From assembly GCA_052034585.1 (NCBI GenBank), contig JBPOIJ010000038.1:62001-126000 (forward strand): 64,000 nt of DNA. Direction: 5' to 3'. This DNA is from Xiheimicrobium sp052034585 (lineage in GTDB: Bacteria > Myxococcota > Myxococcia > Myxococcales > Myxococcaceae). The position numbers and the translations under genes are program-made. How positions within the stretch are numbered: the first letter of the stretch is position 1; each line of letters begins with the position of its first letter. The notes under the pieces were generated by a model. It did no database searches. It saw only the letters and a program-made list of their open reading frames with translations, and was not told the origin of the DNA. This document shows positions 43,271 through 53,484 of the stretch, one piece after another.

Positions 43271-45940
43271 TCAGTAGCCGATGCAGAGGTTCTGGGCGGG
43301 CGGCAGCTGCTCGATCGTCGTCGAGTCGTCGATCGACTTGAGGAAGGCGATCAAGTTGTCGCGGTCGGCGAGCTCCTGAACGCTCGTCGGCCCCATCGGC
43401 CAGAGGTTGGCGGACGCGGCGATGTAGTGCGCCTGGAAGCGCAGGGTGAAGACGTCTTCGAGCGTCTTGGCCGCGCCATGGTGGAAGTAGGGCGCGCCGG
43501 TCGCGACCGACATCAGCGCTGGCGGGTTGAAGCCCTTGCCTCCCTGGGCCGCGGTGCCGTTCGCCTTGCGCTCGATCGGGTCGTTCACGCTGAAGGTGCC
43601 GACGTTGCGGATGGCGCAGGTGATGCGCTCGGGGCCGACGACGCCGAAGCCTCCATCGGGCAGCGCGACGTTGCGCTCGACATCCACCTTGAGCTGATCG
43701 TCCGGCCGGCCAAAGACCGAGCCCGCGTCGAGGGTGAGGGTGCGCAGCCCGGAGCCGGCGTCAGGGTCTCCGTTGTCACCCGGGAGCGAGCCGTTCTTGT
43801 CCGGCGACGGCGTGTAGGGCACGCGGCTCGCCGTCCACTTCTGGCCGCCGTGGCAGACGTGGCAGTTGTTGTTCACGAAGAACGTGCGGCCCGCGGTGAC
43901 CGCCGCGTTGGTCGCAGGCAGCGTCGTCGGCGAACGGTTGGCGCGAATCGTCTTGGCGTATTCCTCGATGTCGTCCCAGTCGCGGAGCCCGGCGGTGACG
44001 GTGGTGGAGGCGACGACCGACTTGGTGGAGCCGGAGAGGAAGTCGTTGCGGGTCACCCGAGTGAAGCCCGGGAGGAGGACGCCGTTGCCCAAGTTGAAGG
44101 GCAGGTCGTTCGGCGCGGTGCCAGTGGTGATGGCGCCCTTGCCGCCGGCGGTGCCGCGGGTGTTGAGCTCGAAGTCGTGCATCTCGTCGAAGATGCCGGT
44201 CCAGTTGAAGACGCGCTGATCGCCCGGAGTGCGCTTGCCGTAGGAGCCGTCGAGGGCCGTCGTCTGCCGAGGGCCTGCGGCGAAGATCCAGGTGATGTTG
44301 TCGGTGAGGCCGTCCGGGTGGCAGCTGCCGCAGGAGTTGACCGAGCGGTCGGCCCAGCGGCCGGTGCCGGTGAAGAAGAACTTCTTGCCGTTGAGCACCG
44401 AGGCCTCGGGCGTGCCGGAGGTGGGCTTGGGCTCCGAGGCGACGCCGTCACCCGTGGGCTCGAGCGCCTGCGCGGCGAGGTTGATCACCGAGAGGGAGCG
44501 GTCGACCCAGTTGTTCACGTAGAGACGGCCGTTGCCGTGGCCGAGGATCAGGCCCGTCGGTACCTTGATGCCGCCCGCCCCGCGAATGGAGATTTGGGCG
44601 AACGAGGTGTTGAGGCCCAGCTTGATGGAGCTCGAGACCGAATCGAAGAACATGCGCTGCACGGTGTCTCCGGCCTGCGAGAGGAGGTAGCCGACCGGCA
44701 GGTTGGGCGCGAACTGGATGGCGACGGGGAGGCCGAGGAGGTTGGAGGCCGAGCCACCTTGCTCCTGCGCGAGCTTGCCGATGACGGCGCTCCCCAGCGG
44801 GCCTCGGTCTTCGACGTTGGTGGTGAGGTCGATGACGGAGACGGCCGCGAAGAGGTTGGTGAACTTGTTCACCGGGCCGCGCGGCGACGCGCACACGCTG
44901 GGCACGTACGCCTTCCCCTGGTGAATGGTGATGCCGAAGAGCTGGTTGACCGAGCAGGCGACGCCAGGCTGCTGGAAGCCACCGTCGGGGAACTGGGTGG
45001 TCGAGAAGCCGGTGTCGGCGAAGGGCTGAAGGTCGATGGTGCGCACCACCTGACGGGTCTGCATGCTGATCTCCACCACCTTGCCGACGCGGCCGGTGTC
45101 GGAGGCCTCGGCGATCGCGTCACCGTAGAAGAGGGTGACGAAGACACGCTCATCGAGGTCCTCGGTGTCTCCATCGTTGGTGATGGCGACGGCGCGCGGG
45201 GGGCTCGCGACGGGAATGGTGTTGGCCACCGCCATCGTGGAGGTGTTGATGATGCTGACGGTGCTCTCCCCGAAGTTGGCGACGACGGCGTAGAGGCCCG
45301 TCGGGGTGAGGGCGACGCCGGTCGGCTCGGAGCCGGTGCTGACGCGCGCTGCGGCGACCTGCGGCGTGGTGGTGTTGATGGCCGTCACCTTCGCGAGCTG
45401 CTGCGACTTGCGGAGGAGGACGAAGGCCGTCGTCTTGTCGGGGTGAATCGCCACGCCTTCGGGCTGGGTGTCGGCGCCGAAGCTGGCCGAGCCCGACTTG
45501 GTGAAGGTGGCCGCGTTGAAGAAGCTGACCGAGTTGACGTCGGGGTTCACCATCGCCACGACGGTGTCGTCATCGCTGATTTGAATCGTCGTCGAGTTGT
45601 TCGAGCGCACCAGCACCGGCCCAGCGGAGCCGCCCGCCGTCGAGCCGCCTGCGGTCGAGCCCCCTGCCGTCGAGCCGCCCGCCGTCGAGCCACCCGCCGT
45701 CGAGCCGCCTGCCGTCGAGCCGCCTGCCGTCGAACCACCCGCCGTGGAACCACCCGCGGTCGAGCCGCCTGCCGTAGATCCGCCGGCGTCCCCGCCGCCC
45801 ATCGCGCCTCCTGCGCTCCCACCTCCAGCAGTTCCACCACCGGGGCTCCCGCCTCCAGTGGTGCCTCCATCAACGATCATCTCGCCCGGCGGACAGGCAA
45901 ACAACGACGCCGTCGCCAGCGCGACCAAGATTCGACGCAT
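43271..45940 (-). CDS. Di-heme cytochrome c peroxidase-like lipoprotein with beta-propeller
   Basis: An 889-residue lipoprotein (lipobox SLFAC, Cys near 16). A Gly/Ser/Thr/Ala linker (about 20-110) holds ten STAGG units. It is followed by a YVTN-type beta-propeller (about 115-480; QPEGVAIHPDKTTAFVLLR, EPTGVALTPTGLYAVVANFGEST) and a C-terminal cytochrome part with two c-type heme sites, CGSCH and CHVCH. Near the end is APYFHHGAAKTLEDVF, as in MauG/cytochrome c peroxidase families. It is probably a periplasmic or surface redox protein. A near-consensus -24/-12 element precedes it, and the divergent gene encodes a sigma-54 activator. Confidence 0.9.
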   Translation of the reverse strand: MRRILVALATASLFACPPGEMIVDGGTTGGGSPGGGTAGGGSAGGAMGGGDAGGSTAGGSTAGGSTAGGSTAGGSTAGGSTAGGSTAGGSTAGGSTAGGSTAGGSAGPVLVRSNNSTTIQISDDDTVVAMVNPDVNSVSFFNAATFTKSGSASFGADTQPEGVAIHPDKTTAFVLLRKSQQLAKVTAINTTTPQVAAARVSTGSEPTGVALTPTGLYAVVANFGESTVSIINTSTMAVANTIPVASPPRAVAITNDGDTEDLDERVFVTLFYGDAIAEASDTGRVGKVVEISMQTRQVVRTIDLQPFADTGFSTTQFPDGGFQQPGVACSVNQLFGITIHQGKAYVPSVCASPRGPVNKFTNLFAAVSVIDLTTNVEDRGPLGSAVIGKLAQEQGGSASNLLGLPVAIQFAPNLPVGYLLSQAGDTVQRMFFDSVSSSIKLGLNTSFAQISIRGAGGIKVPTGLILGHGNGRLYVNNWVDRSLSVINLAAQALEPTGDGVASEPKPTSGTPEASVLNGKKFFFTGTGRWADRSVNSCGSCHPDGLTDNITWIFAAGPRQTTALDGSYGKRTPGDQRVFNWTGIFDEMHDFELNTRGTAGGKGAITTGTAPNDLPFNLGNGVLLPGFTRVTRNDFLSGSTKSVVASTTVTAGLRDWDDIEEYAKTIRANRSPTTLPATNAAVTAGRTFFVNNNCHVCHGGQKWTASRVPYTPSPDKNGSLPGDNGDPDAGSGLRTLTLDAGSVFGRPDDQLKVDVERNVALPDGGFGVVGPERITCAIRNVGTFSVNDPIERKANGTAAQGGKGFNPPALMSVATGAPYFHHGAAKTLEDVFTLRFQAHYIAASANLWPMGPTSVQELADRDNLIAFLKSIDDSTTIEQLPPAQNLCIGY
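45629..45778 (-). repeat. 15-bp tandem repeat, ten copies
   Basis: Ten uninterrupted 15-base units encode STAGG repeats in the linker of the di-heme lipoprotein, just after the lipid anchor. Differences are mostly synonymous. The array presumably lifts the propeller and heme domains away from the membrane, and its length may vary. Confidence 0.93.
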
Positions 45941-45990
45941 GTGTACGACCCCCAGAGAGAAGTGAACTGCAGCCAGCGACCGAGCCACAT

Positions 45991-46006
45991 CGCAAAGCGC
46001 GTTCCA
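45991..46006 (-). promoter_or_regulatory. Sigma-54 (-24/-12) promoter of the di-heme lipoprotein gene
   Basis: The minus strand reads TGGAACG, four bases, then TTGCG, with the exact GG-to-GC spacing of the TGGCACG-N4-TTGC consensus (mismatch at the fourth base). Transcription would start about 40 bases before the ATG at 45940. The adjacent divergent gene encodes a GAFTGA-bearing sigma-54 activator, which strengthens the call. Activator sites would lie within 46007-46107. Confidence 0.65.
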
Positions 46007-46095
46007 CCGTTTCCTCGGGGGAGACCGCCCAATTCCTTGTAGGGATGAGCCGACACCTGGAGGCTTCGGCCTGCGGGCTCCTTCCTCGGCTCTGA

Positions 46096-46101
46096 TAGGG
46101 T
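46096..46101 (+). promoter_or_regulatory. Candidate -10 box, leaderless start of the FHA activator gene
   Basis: TAGGGT is exactly six bases before the ATG at 46108, with no Shine-Dalgarno between. This places predicted initiation at the start codon. No good -35 hexamer is seen at 17 bp. Confidence 0.4.
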
Positions 46102-46107
46102 GCGACA

Positions 46108-47409
<1,302 letters not shown>

Positions 47410-47412
<3 letters not shown>

Positions 47413-47424
47413 GCGACGCGCTCA
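47410..47424. terminator. Short hairpin holding both convergent stops
   Basis: TGAGCG and CGCTCA pair around a three-base loop. One arm contains the TGA of the sigma-54 activator gene, the other the TGA of the lipoprotein gene on the opposite strand. It is weak by itself, but the layout matches the palindrome at 1822-1835. Confidence 0.3.
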
Positions 47425-48063
47425 CGGCTGCCAGTGCAGCTCACCATCACTGCAGCTGCGTACGCCCTGCTCGCACTGCGCGGTGAGGGTCTCGAAGCCG
47501 AGGTACACGTCCTGGCCCTGCTGCACTCGGTCGAGCAGCACCGGACAGGAGTAGGCGCACCCGAGGAGCTTCGTCTTGTCGAACGCCGGCAACTCGGTGC
47601 CCATCGGTGGCATGAGCTGCGAGCAGGACTCGAGGCTCCCCACCACGCGGACGATCACGAACTCGTCGGGTGCATCGCCGATCACGCCGTTCTCTCCGGT
47701 CAACCGAAAGGCCGACAAGAGCGCGGCACGGAGCTCTTCCCGCATCATGCCGGTGGTGATCGCGGGCACCGTCGTGGGCACGCAGGCCCGGCTCGACGAC
47801 AACGGCCGGCACTCGTGGGTCGCGCACCATTTGATCAGCTGGCCGGTGCGACACCCGGGCACGCCGCCGAGGCGCACGAAGTCGACGACGAGCGACGCAG
47901 GCGCGATGCCCCCGTCATTCTGCGCGCGATCGAGCAAGTACTTCCCCGTCGAGTCCTTGCACATGAAGCCGTCGAGCCCTTCGCCTTCGCTCCCGAAGGA
48001 GACGGCGACTTCTTTCTGAACGCTGCACCCGGCGAGCAGGCCGATGAGGAAGAGGCGCGTCAT
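47422..48063 (-). CDS. Hypothetical lipoprotein
   Basis: A 213-residue lipoprotein (MTRLFLIGLLAGC, Cys at 13). The mature part has about ten cysteines, including FMCKDSTGKYLLDRAQ, WCATHECRPLSSSRAC and CAYSCPVLL, so it is probably disulfide-rich. No family is recognised. Its ATG overlaps the stop of the PEGA gene (48060-48063), making it the last gene of the esterase-PEGA-lipoprotein operon. Confidence 0.75.
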   Translation of the reverse strand: MTRLFLIGLLAGCSVQKEVAVSFGSEGEGLDGFMCKDSTGKYLLDRAQNDGGIAPASLVVDFVRLGGVPGCRTGQLIKWCATHECRPLSSSRACVPTTVPAITTGMMREELRAALLSAFRLTGENGVIGDAPDEFVIVRVVGSLESCSQLMPPMGTELPAFDKTKLLGCAYSCPVLLDRVQQGQDVYLGFETLTAQCEQGVRSCSDGELHWQP

Positions 48064-49121
48064 GGCCGAATCACCACCTTGGTGATGATGGGGAGCCGGC
48101 TCACCAACACCCCTGTCGTCACCGCCGTCGCGACCGCGGCCACTCCAACCGCGACCCAGAAGGGCCAGCGCTTCCACAGCGGAACGTCGGGCTCGTACAC
48201 CTTGCCGCGCACGAGCAGGTCCTGCACCAGCGCCTGCACGTCTTCTCGCTCGCCTCGGGCCTGCACGACCCCGTCGATCGAGAGCGCGCCCCGGAGCACG
48301 TTCGGCGTCTCGGAGGGACCGACGACGATCAACCTCGCCGACCGAAGCGCGATCGACAGCAACGCGAGCGAGGTGCCTTCGTCGAACGCCGTTCCACGAG
48401 CGCGGCGCTGGTGCCACTGCCTCGCCGCGAGCGGTGGATCGGCGGGCAGGAGGGACAGCTCGACGGTCGCTCCGGTCGCCCCGACGGTGACGGCCTTCAC
48501 CTGCGGGCTGTAGCCGTCAGCCGACACTTTCAAGGCGTGGACTCCGGCCGCGACGTTCATCGTGCAAGGCGTGATGCACGCGTCGGGCCGTCCATCGAAG
48601 GTGACCGAGGCGCCTGGCATCGTGCTGGTGACGCTGAGGCTGCTACGAGGCTGCGAGTCGACCTGCCGCCGAACCTCCGCGAGGAGCGCCTCGACGTCCG
48701 GGGTCATCACGCCCACGTCTTCGGGAAAGGGGAGCTGGAGCGCGGCGAGCCACTCCGCGTCACGGCGCGCACCATCCGGTTGGCGTGCGCCGAGCTTGCA
48801 GGCCACCCGCCAGGCGAGCGTGCGCGACACCAGGGACCGCGCGTTGGCGTTGAGCGCCGCGACGATCGCCCCGTCGTCCTCGAGCAGTTGCTGACACTTC
48901 GCGAAGTCGGCGCTCACCCAGGCTTTGCGCGCGAGGACGACTGGCTCCGTCGACGGCTCGTCGGGAGCGGGTTGGGCAGCTGGCGCGGCGAGGGTCGTGA
49001 GCGAGACCGGCACGTTCGGAGTTGCCGCGGCCTCGTTCGCGAGCTTTTCGTCGCCCGCGGAGACGACACCCACACGAGGGCCTTCGGCTGCGAGCACCAG
49101 GAGCAGAGCGGGGGTCAGCAT
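48060..49121 (-). CDS. PEGA domain membrane protein
   Basis: A 353-residue protein with a short N-terminal hydrophobic segment (signal peptide, MLTPALLLVLAAEG) and a helical middle. It carries a PEGA domain (about 185-240; STMPGASVTFDGRP, TPCTMNVAAGVHALKVSADG) and a C-terminal transmembrane helix (about 322-345, WPFWVAVGVAAVATAVTTGVL). PEGA domains are beta sandwiches on surface proteins of many myxobacteria. The start is ATG 49121 because the signal peptide begins there. It is 14 bases after the esterase gene and coupled to the lipoprotein gene. Confidence 0.8.
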   Translation of the reverse strand: MLTPALLLVLAAEGPRVGVVSAGDEKLANEAAATPNVPVSLTTLAAPAAQPAPDEPSTEPVVLARKAWVSADFAKCQQLLEDDGAIVAALNANARSLVSRTLAWRVACKLGARQPDGARRDAEWLAALQLPFPEDVGVMTPDVEALLAEVRRQVDSQPRSSLSVTSTMPGASVTFDGRPDACITPCTMNVAAGVHALKVSADGYSPQVKAVTVGATGATVELSLLPADPPLAARQWHQRRARGTAFDEGTSLALLSIALRSARLIVVGPSETPNVLRGALSIDGVVQARGEREDVQALVQDLLVRGKVYEPDVPLWKRWPFWVAVGVAAVATAVTTGVLVSRLPIITKVVIRP

Positions 49122-49135
49122 CGGTGGCTCCTCAA

Positions 49136-50134
49136 TCACACGTCGCCGCGTTGTGCGAGCCACGCTCGCCCGAAGAAGAACTGGAACGGCAGGTGAATTC
49201 GCGCCGCCCACGAGTCTTCTTCGTGCAGCCCCTCCGGGAAGCTGAACTGCATGAGGTCCTTCCCGAGAACGAAGCCGCGCGCCACCAGCAGATCGCGCAT
49301 CGCGTTGGTCGCTTCGTAGTTGTCCTTCGGCCAGCCGCTGTCGAGGTAGACGAGGAGATCGCGCTTCGGCTCGGCGGCGATGCGGGTGAAGAGATCGTCG
49401 AAGTGGCCGAAGGTGCTCGACAGGCACGCGACCCGGCCGAAGACCTGTGGCCATTTCCAGGCGAGATGCAGCGCGGCGACGCCTCCCAACGACGAGCCCA
49501 TCACCACCGTCGCTTCACGCTCGGGCCGGGTGCGGAGGTGGCTGTCGACGAGCGGCTTGAGCTTCTCCACCACGAAGCGGCCGTAGTCGTCGTAGCCGGG
49601 CCGGGTGTACTCGCGCATTCGATCGCCCGGCGCCACGCCCACCACGACGCACTTTCGAATCGCGTTCATTCGATCGAGTCGATCCATCGTCTCGTCGACC
49701 TGCCACTCGTGACCGGCGAACGCTTCCTCCGGGAAGAAGAGGTTCTTCCCGTCTTGCATGTAGAGCACCGGGAAACGCCGGAGTGGATTCTCGTCGTAGC
49801 CAGGCGGGTGGTAGATGCGCACGGCGCGCCGCACGCCTTCGAACTCGACCTCGAGCACGTCGGACACGTGGCCGGTCTCGCTCCCGAAGAAGTACGGCCA
49901 CAGCCCGCGATCGCGCTCGAACTGCGTCAGCACGTAGTTCGGGCCCTTCGCCCAGTGCAGCCCGCCGTCGCGCACGAGGCAGGGCTTGAGCTCGAGGAGC
50001 GGCGCGTCGAAGTCGAGATCGAACCACGCCTGGGTGTCGGTCGACGTGGTCGGTTTCAGCTCTCGATCCCAGTCGGCGGCGGTGCGCAGCACGATCCGTC
50101 CTTCACCGACGGGGTAGTTCACGCAGATTCGCAT
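49136..50134 (-). CDS. Esterase D-like alpha/beta hydrolase
   Basis: A 332-residue protein of the esterase D / Fes-like hydrolase family. It has a small N-terminal beta domain, then RRFPVLYMQDGKNLFF, the nucleophile elbow VVMGSSLGGVAALHLAWKWP (Ser about 233), an Asp region YLDSGWPKDNYEATN and a catalytic His in FPEGLHEEDSWAARIHLPFQFF. Enterochelin esterases use this layout, but no siderophore genes are near. There is no signal peptide. The start is ATG 50134; upstream reading is shadow of the kinase gene. It is first in an operon with the PEGA and lipoprotein genes. Confidence 0.88.
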   Translation of the reverse strand: MRICVNYPVGEGRIVLRTAADWDRELKPTTSTDTQAWFDLDFDAPLLELKPCLVRDGGLHWAKGPNYVLTQFERDRGLWPYFFGSETGHVSDVLEVEFEGVRRAVRIYHPPGYDENPLRRFPVLYMQDGKNLFFPEEAFAGHEWQVDETMDRLDRMNAIRKCVVVGVAPGDRMREYTRPGYDDYGRFVVEKLKPLVDSHLRTRPEREATVVMGSSLGGVAALHLAWKWPQVFGRVACLSSTFGHFDDLFTRIAAEPKRDLLVYLDSGWPKDNYEATNAMRDLLVARGFVLGKDLMQFSFPEGLHEEDSWAARIHLPFQFFFGRAWLAQRGDV

Positions 50135-50212
50135 CGTGCGCGAGCCTCGCACGAGCGGCTGCCGCAGGTGATTCGATTTGCTGGCCCGAACGAATCGATG
50201 GAGCGGTGTAAT

Positions 50213-50218
50213 AGGCTG
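50213..50218 (+). promoter_or_regulatory. Candidate -10 box, near-leaderless start of the kinase gene
   Basis: TAGGCT sits seven bases before the GTG at 50226, preceded by an AT-rich GTAA, with no Shine-Dalgarno. An inverted repeat GATTCG (50171-50176) / CGAATC (50192-50197) overlaps the -35 position and could be an operator. Confidence 0.4.
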
Positions 50219-50225
50219 CGCCGAC

Positions 50226-51662
50226 GTGTCGCTCCTCGCGGGAAAGTACGAGCTCGTTCGGCCGCTGGGCGAGGGCGGCATGGCCGAGGTGTGGGAAGCG
50301 CTCCTGCACGGTGACGCGGGGTTTCGCCGCCGGGTCGCGGTGAAGCGAGTCTCCGCCGCGCGGGTGGGCGACGAGCGCATGCAGCGCCTCTTCGTCGATG
50401 AGGCGAGGTTGGCGAGCCGGCTCCATCACGCCAACCTCGTGGCAGTGATCGACTTCGGCATCGTCGACGGCGTCGCCTTTCAGGTGCTCGAGCTCGTCGA
50501 TGGCTTCGATGTGGCTCGGCTCTGCAACTGGGGCGTCGCGCACGGAACGCCGATGCCGATTCCGATCGCGCTGGGCATCGCGGCCCAGGTGGCGCACGCG
50601 CTCCACGCCGCCCACTGCGCCACCGCGGAGGACGGGTCGCCGCTCAACGTGGTGCACCGCGACGTCAGCCCTCACAACGTGCTCGTCTCGCGCGCCGGCG
50701 ACGTGAAGCTGGCCGACTTCGGCATCGCGCGCTGGGAACAACGAACCGAGAAGACCATCGGCGCGACCGCCGCGGGCAAGCCGACGTACATGGCTCCCGA
50801 GCAGGCGATGCGCGGCGCGATCGATGGTCGGGCCGACGTGTTCTCCCTCGCCTGCACGCTCCACGCGTTCCTCACTGGGCGGAGCCCGCTGCAAGACGAG
50901 AACGCGCTGGTCGATCTGCTCGCTGGCGTCGATCTCGAGCCCGCCGCCGAGCTGCCGGCGTCGATTCGCGACCTGCTCAAGAAGGCGCTCCACCGCGATC
51001 GACAGGCCCGACACCCAAACGCCGAGGCCTTCGCTCAGGAATGCGAGGCGGTGGTGCGTCAGCTCGCGCCCAACTTCGAGCTCCGCCGTGAGCTCAAGGC
51101 GTGGATGGCGCCGATCGTCCCCCAGCCCACCATTCCGCCCTCGCCGTCGAATGTCGGCTCATTCGCCGAACCCAAACGTTCGTCGCGGCTCGTCACCGGA
51201 GCGATCGCTGCCGCCGTCGTGAGCGTCATCGCGATTGGTGGTGCGCTGTGGAGAGCATCGCTCACTCCCTCGGAGCCGCTCCCAGCGCCCGGTCCGGTGA
51301 TGGTGCCCCCTCAGCCCGAGCGCGCCCCGGAGCGTCCCCCGGAGCAGGTGGCCGAGGTGACCCAGCCACCGCCCGACGCCCCTCCCAAGATCGTCGCGCC
51401 TGCGAAGCCGAAGCTCGTTCCACCCGAGAAGCCTGCGGCGATCGCGGTGAAGGGCGTGCTCGCGGTCGGCGGCGAGCGGTTCCTCAAGGCCGAGGTGATC
51501 GTCGATGGCCGTTCGGAAGGCTTCGCGCCCAAGCAGCTCGAGCTCAAGGGCGGCGCCCACCAGGTCGAGCTGGTGCTGCCCTCGGGAGAACGTGTCGGCC
51601 CGCGGAGCTTCGTGGTGACCGCGCAGCACACCGAGCTGTCGCCGCTTCGGTGGATCGAGTGA
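50226..51662 (+). CDS. Ser/Thr protein kinase with C-terminal extracytoplasmic domain
   Basis: A 478-residue eukaryotic-like kinase. The kinase domain (about 8-275) has the Gly loop LGEGGMAEVWEA, Lys in VAVKRV, HRDVSPHNVLV, DFGIARW and GKPTYMAPEQA (P+1 region). A transmembrane helix follows (about 322-342, LVTGAIAAAVVSVIAIGGALW), then a Pro-rich linker and a small PEGA-like beta domain (GGERFLKAEVIVDGRSEGF). Myxobacterial HRDVSPHN kinases of this type are common. The start is GTG 50226. It is divergent from the esterase-PEGA operon and could supply the phosphothreonine read by the FHA proteins, which is inference. Confidence 0.93.
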   Translation: MSLLAGKYELVRPLGEGGMAEVWEALLHGDAGFRRRVAVKRVSAARVGDERMQRLFVDEARLASRLHHANLVAVIDFGIVDGVAFQVLELVDGFDVARLCNWGVAHGTPMPIPIALGIAAQVAHALHAAHCATAEDGSPLNVVHRDVSPHNVLVSRAGDVKLADFGIARWEQRTEKTIGATAAGKPTYMAPEQAMRGAIDGRADVFSLACTLHAFLTGRSPLQDENALVDLLAGVDLEPAAELPASIRDLLKKALHRDRQARHPNAEAFAQECEAVVRQLAPNFELRRELKAWMAPIVPQPTIPPSPSNVGSFAEPKRSSRLVTGAIAAAVVSVIAIGGALWRASLTPSEPLPAPGPVMVPPQPERAPERPPEQVAEVTQPPPDAPPKIVAPAKPKLVPPEKPAAIAVKGVLAVGGERFLKAEVIVDGRSEGFAPKQLELKGGAHQVELVLPSGERVGPRSFVVTAQHTELSPLRWIE

Positions 51663-51679
51663 TCAGCACGATTGGGTGA

Positions 51680-53284
51680 TCAGTCGCACGCGCCCTTGCT
51701 GATCAGCGTCGAGCTCTCCTTGATCTCCAAGGCCTCGCCTTTCACCAGCACTCGCACCGTCGTCGACCGCACGTCCGGCGCGGTGCAGCCAGGGAACTCG
51801 CCGTCAGCGGAGGCGGCGAAGCCCGAGCCCTCGACGACGAACTCGACCGGATCGCACCTCGAGCTGCACACGCCGAAGTTGGCTTCATTCTGCGCCGAGG
51901 TGACGAACTCTCCGTTTGCGTCGAAGAGGGTCGCGACGAGGGTGGCCGAATTCGCACGCCACAGGGCGGCGAGCGAGAGCGTCGACTTCTTCACTTTGCG
52001 GCTGACGGTGGTCTGGCGATCGAAGTCCGAGGCAATCACGAGCGGCGCCGGTCCAGCGGGAGGCGTCCAAGTCACCTGTCGCACCGCCGAGCCAGGGCGC
52101 AGGGCGTTGACGATCGGCAGGTAGCCATTGAGCAGCCACTCCGGCCCTGCAGCGAGCAACACCACGTGAAAGCCGGGCTTGAGGCCGGGGATCGAATCGC
52201 TGGCGGCGATCGTGGGGAACCCAGCCGGCACCTTGAAGAACTTCTGCACCAGCGGGCCGACCTGCTTCCACGTCTCGAGGCTCTTCTGGGCTGCCTCGGG
52301 CGTCGTGCCTCCACCGATGACGAGCACCGCGCGCTGATCGGAGTGGAGCAGCGAGGCGATCTTGACGAGACGAGCGGCTGGAGACTCCTTCGCGATCTGC
52401 GGATCGGGCGTCATCGCGATGGTGATGTTCCCGAAGTTCTCGCCGGGAAAGAGCGCGGCGCGATCGACGAGGGAGGTGAGCTTCGAGAAGTCGGCGCCCT
52501 TCGCGAGCAGCGCCTTGACGACCTCGGGGTTTCCGCCGAGCACCGCATGGCCGGCGACGGAGTTCAGCTCGGCCGGCGCCGGCGGAAAACGGTAGGTCGG
52601 CGCCTCTTGCGCGATCGCGTTGACGTCGGCGCCCTCCTCGAGGAGCAGGGTGGTGATCGCCAGCGCTCCGCGAAGGGCCGCGCGGTGGAGACACGTCGTG
52701 CGATCGAGCGGCTGGGTGAGGTTGGCGCCGAACCCCTTCCACGCGCGCACCGCCTCCACCGATTGCGTGTCACAGGCCGAGCGGAGCCCGGAGGTGATCG
52801 CCGCGGGCGTCGGCGGGCAGGCTGCGGAGAGCTTCTTGCCGAGCGCCACGTTCCCTTCGGCGAGCGCGACCGAGAACGCGTACGGGCACTGCTCGAGGCT
52901 TGCCCGCGTCGCGAGATCGGTGAGGAGCGCGTCCTGTTTTGCCGAGGCGAGCAGCGGCACGATCATCGAGAGCCGCTCACTGTCGGCGCGCTCGTGCGTC
53001 ATCGTCCCCGCGGCGGTGAGGTCCTTTCCCAACTGCTCCCACTGCTGCTTGATCGCCAGACAGTACAGCCCGCCGGAGGCACCGAGCGCCGCGAGCTTGG
53101 TGGCGATCTCGTCTTGTTGGGCCTTGCAGGCGAGGACGCGGGTGGTGGTGAGGAGCGCGGGATCACGAGTGATCTTCTTCGTGTCGATGGCCTTCTTCAG
53201 CTCGTCCCAACGGCCGCCGGCTGCGAGCATCACCGGGTCGCTCGGCGCCGCGGTGAGCGAGATGAGCATGAGGAGGTGGAGCAT
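51680..53284 (-). CDS. Secreted ankyrin-repeat protein
   Basis: A 534-residue protein with a signal peptide (MLHLLMLISLTAAPS). Ankyrin-like repeats span about residues 15-280, with the best units TTCLHRAALRGALAITTLL followed by EEGADVNAIAQ, and GHAVLGGNPEVVKALLAKGADF. The C-terminal half (about 290-534) is a distinct beta-rich domain with a few cysteines near the end, unrecognised. It is probably periplasmic. TAGCGT lies six bases upstream of the ATG. Confidence 0.82.
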   Translation of the reverse strand: MLHLLMLISLTAAPSDPVMLAAGGRWDELKKAIDTKKITRDPALLTTTRVLACKAQQDEIATKLAALGASGGLYCLAIKQQWEQLGKDLTAAGTMTHERADSERLSMIVPLLASAKQDALLTDLATRASLEQCPYAFSVALAEGNVALGKKLSAACPPTPAAITSGLRSACDTQSVEAVRAWKGFGANLTQPLDRTTCLHRAALRGALAITTLLLEEGADVNAIAQEAPTYRFPPAPAELNSVAGHAVLGGNPEVVKALLAKGADFSKLTSLVDRAALFPGENFGNITIAMTPDPQIAKESPAARLVKIASLLHSDQRAVLVIGGGTTPEAAQKSLETWKQVGPLVQKFFKVPAGFPTIAASDSIPGLKPGFHVVLLAAGPEWLLNGYLPIVNALRPGSAVRQVTWTPPAGPAPLVIASDFDRQTTVSRKVKKSTLSLAALWRANSATLVATLFDANGEFVTSAQNEANFGVCSSRCDPVEFVVEGSGFAASADGEFPGCTAPDVRSTTVRVLVKGEALEIKESSTLISKGACD

Positions 53285-53290
53285 TCGGCG

Positions 53291-53320
53291 ACGCTACCAC
53301 CCCACTCGGTCGATTCGACC
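53291..53320 (-). promoter_or_regulatory. Candidate -10 box and overlapping operator of the ankyrin gene
   Basis: TAGCGT (minus strand, 53291-53296) lies exactly six bases before the ATG at 53284. A 13-bp palindrome GGTCGATTCGACC (53308-53320) falls on the -35 position. A near-copy, GGTCGATTCGATC, lies at 53394-53406 in the same 207-base divergent region. Confidence 0.4.
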
Positions 53321-53478
53321 GTGCGCCTCGCTTGCAGGCCGTCCAGTCGTGCCGGAGGTCGAAGTCGAACACGCTCGAGTCGACGGCCCGTGCGGTCGAT
53401 TCGATCGCGGTCGTCCACTCGGGCGCGGAGTCTCGCACGAGGCCACGCGTGTTGCGGACCACCGGCCGTTCGCGATGG

Positions 53479-53484
53479 TAAGCA
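53479..53484 (+). promoter_or_regulatory. Candidate -10 box, near-leaderless start of the SDR gene
   Basis: TAAGCA lies seven bases before the ATG at 53492. No Shine-Dalgarno is present in the intervening bases (CCGGCCG). Confidence 0.3.
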
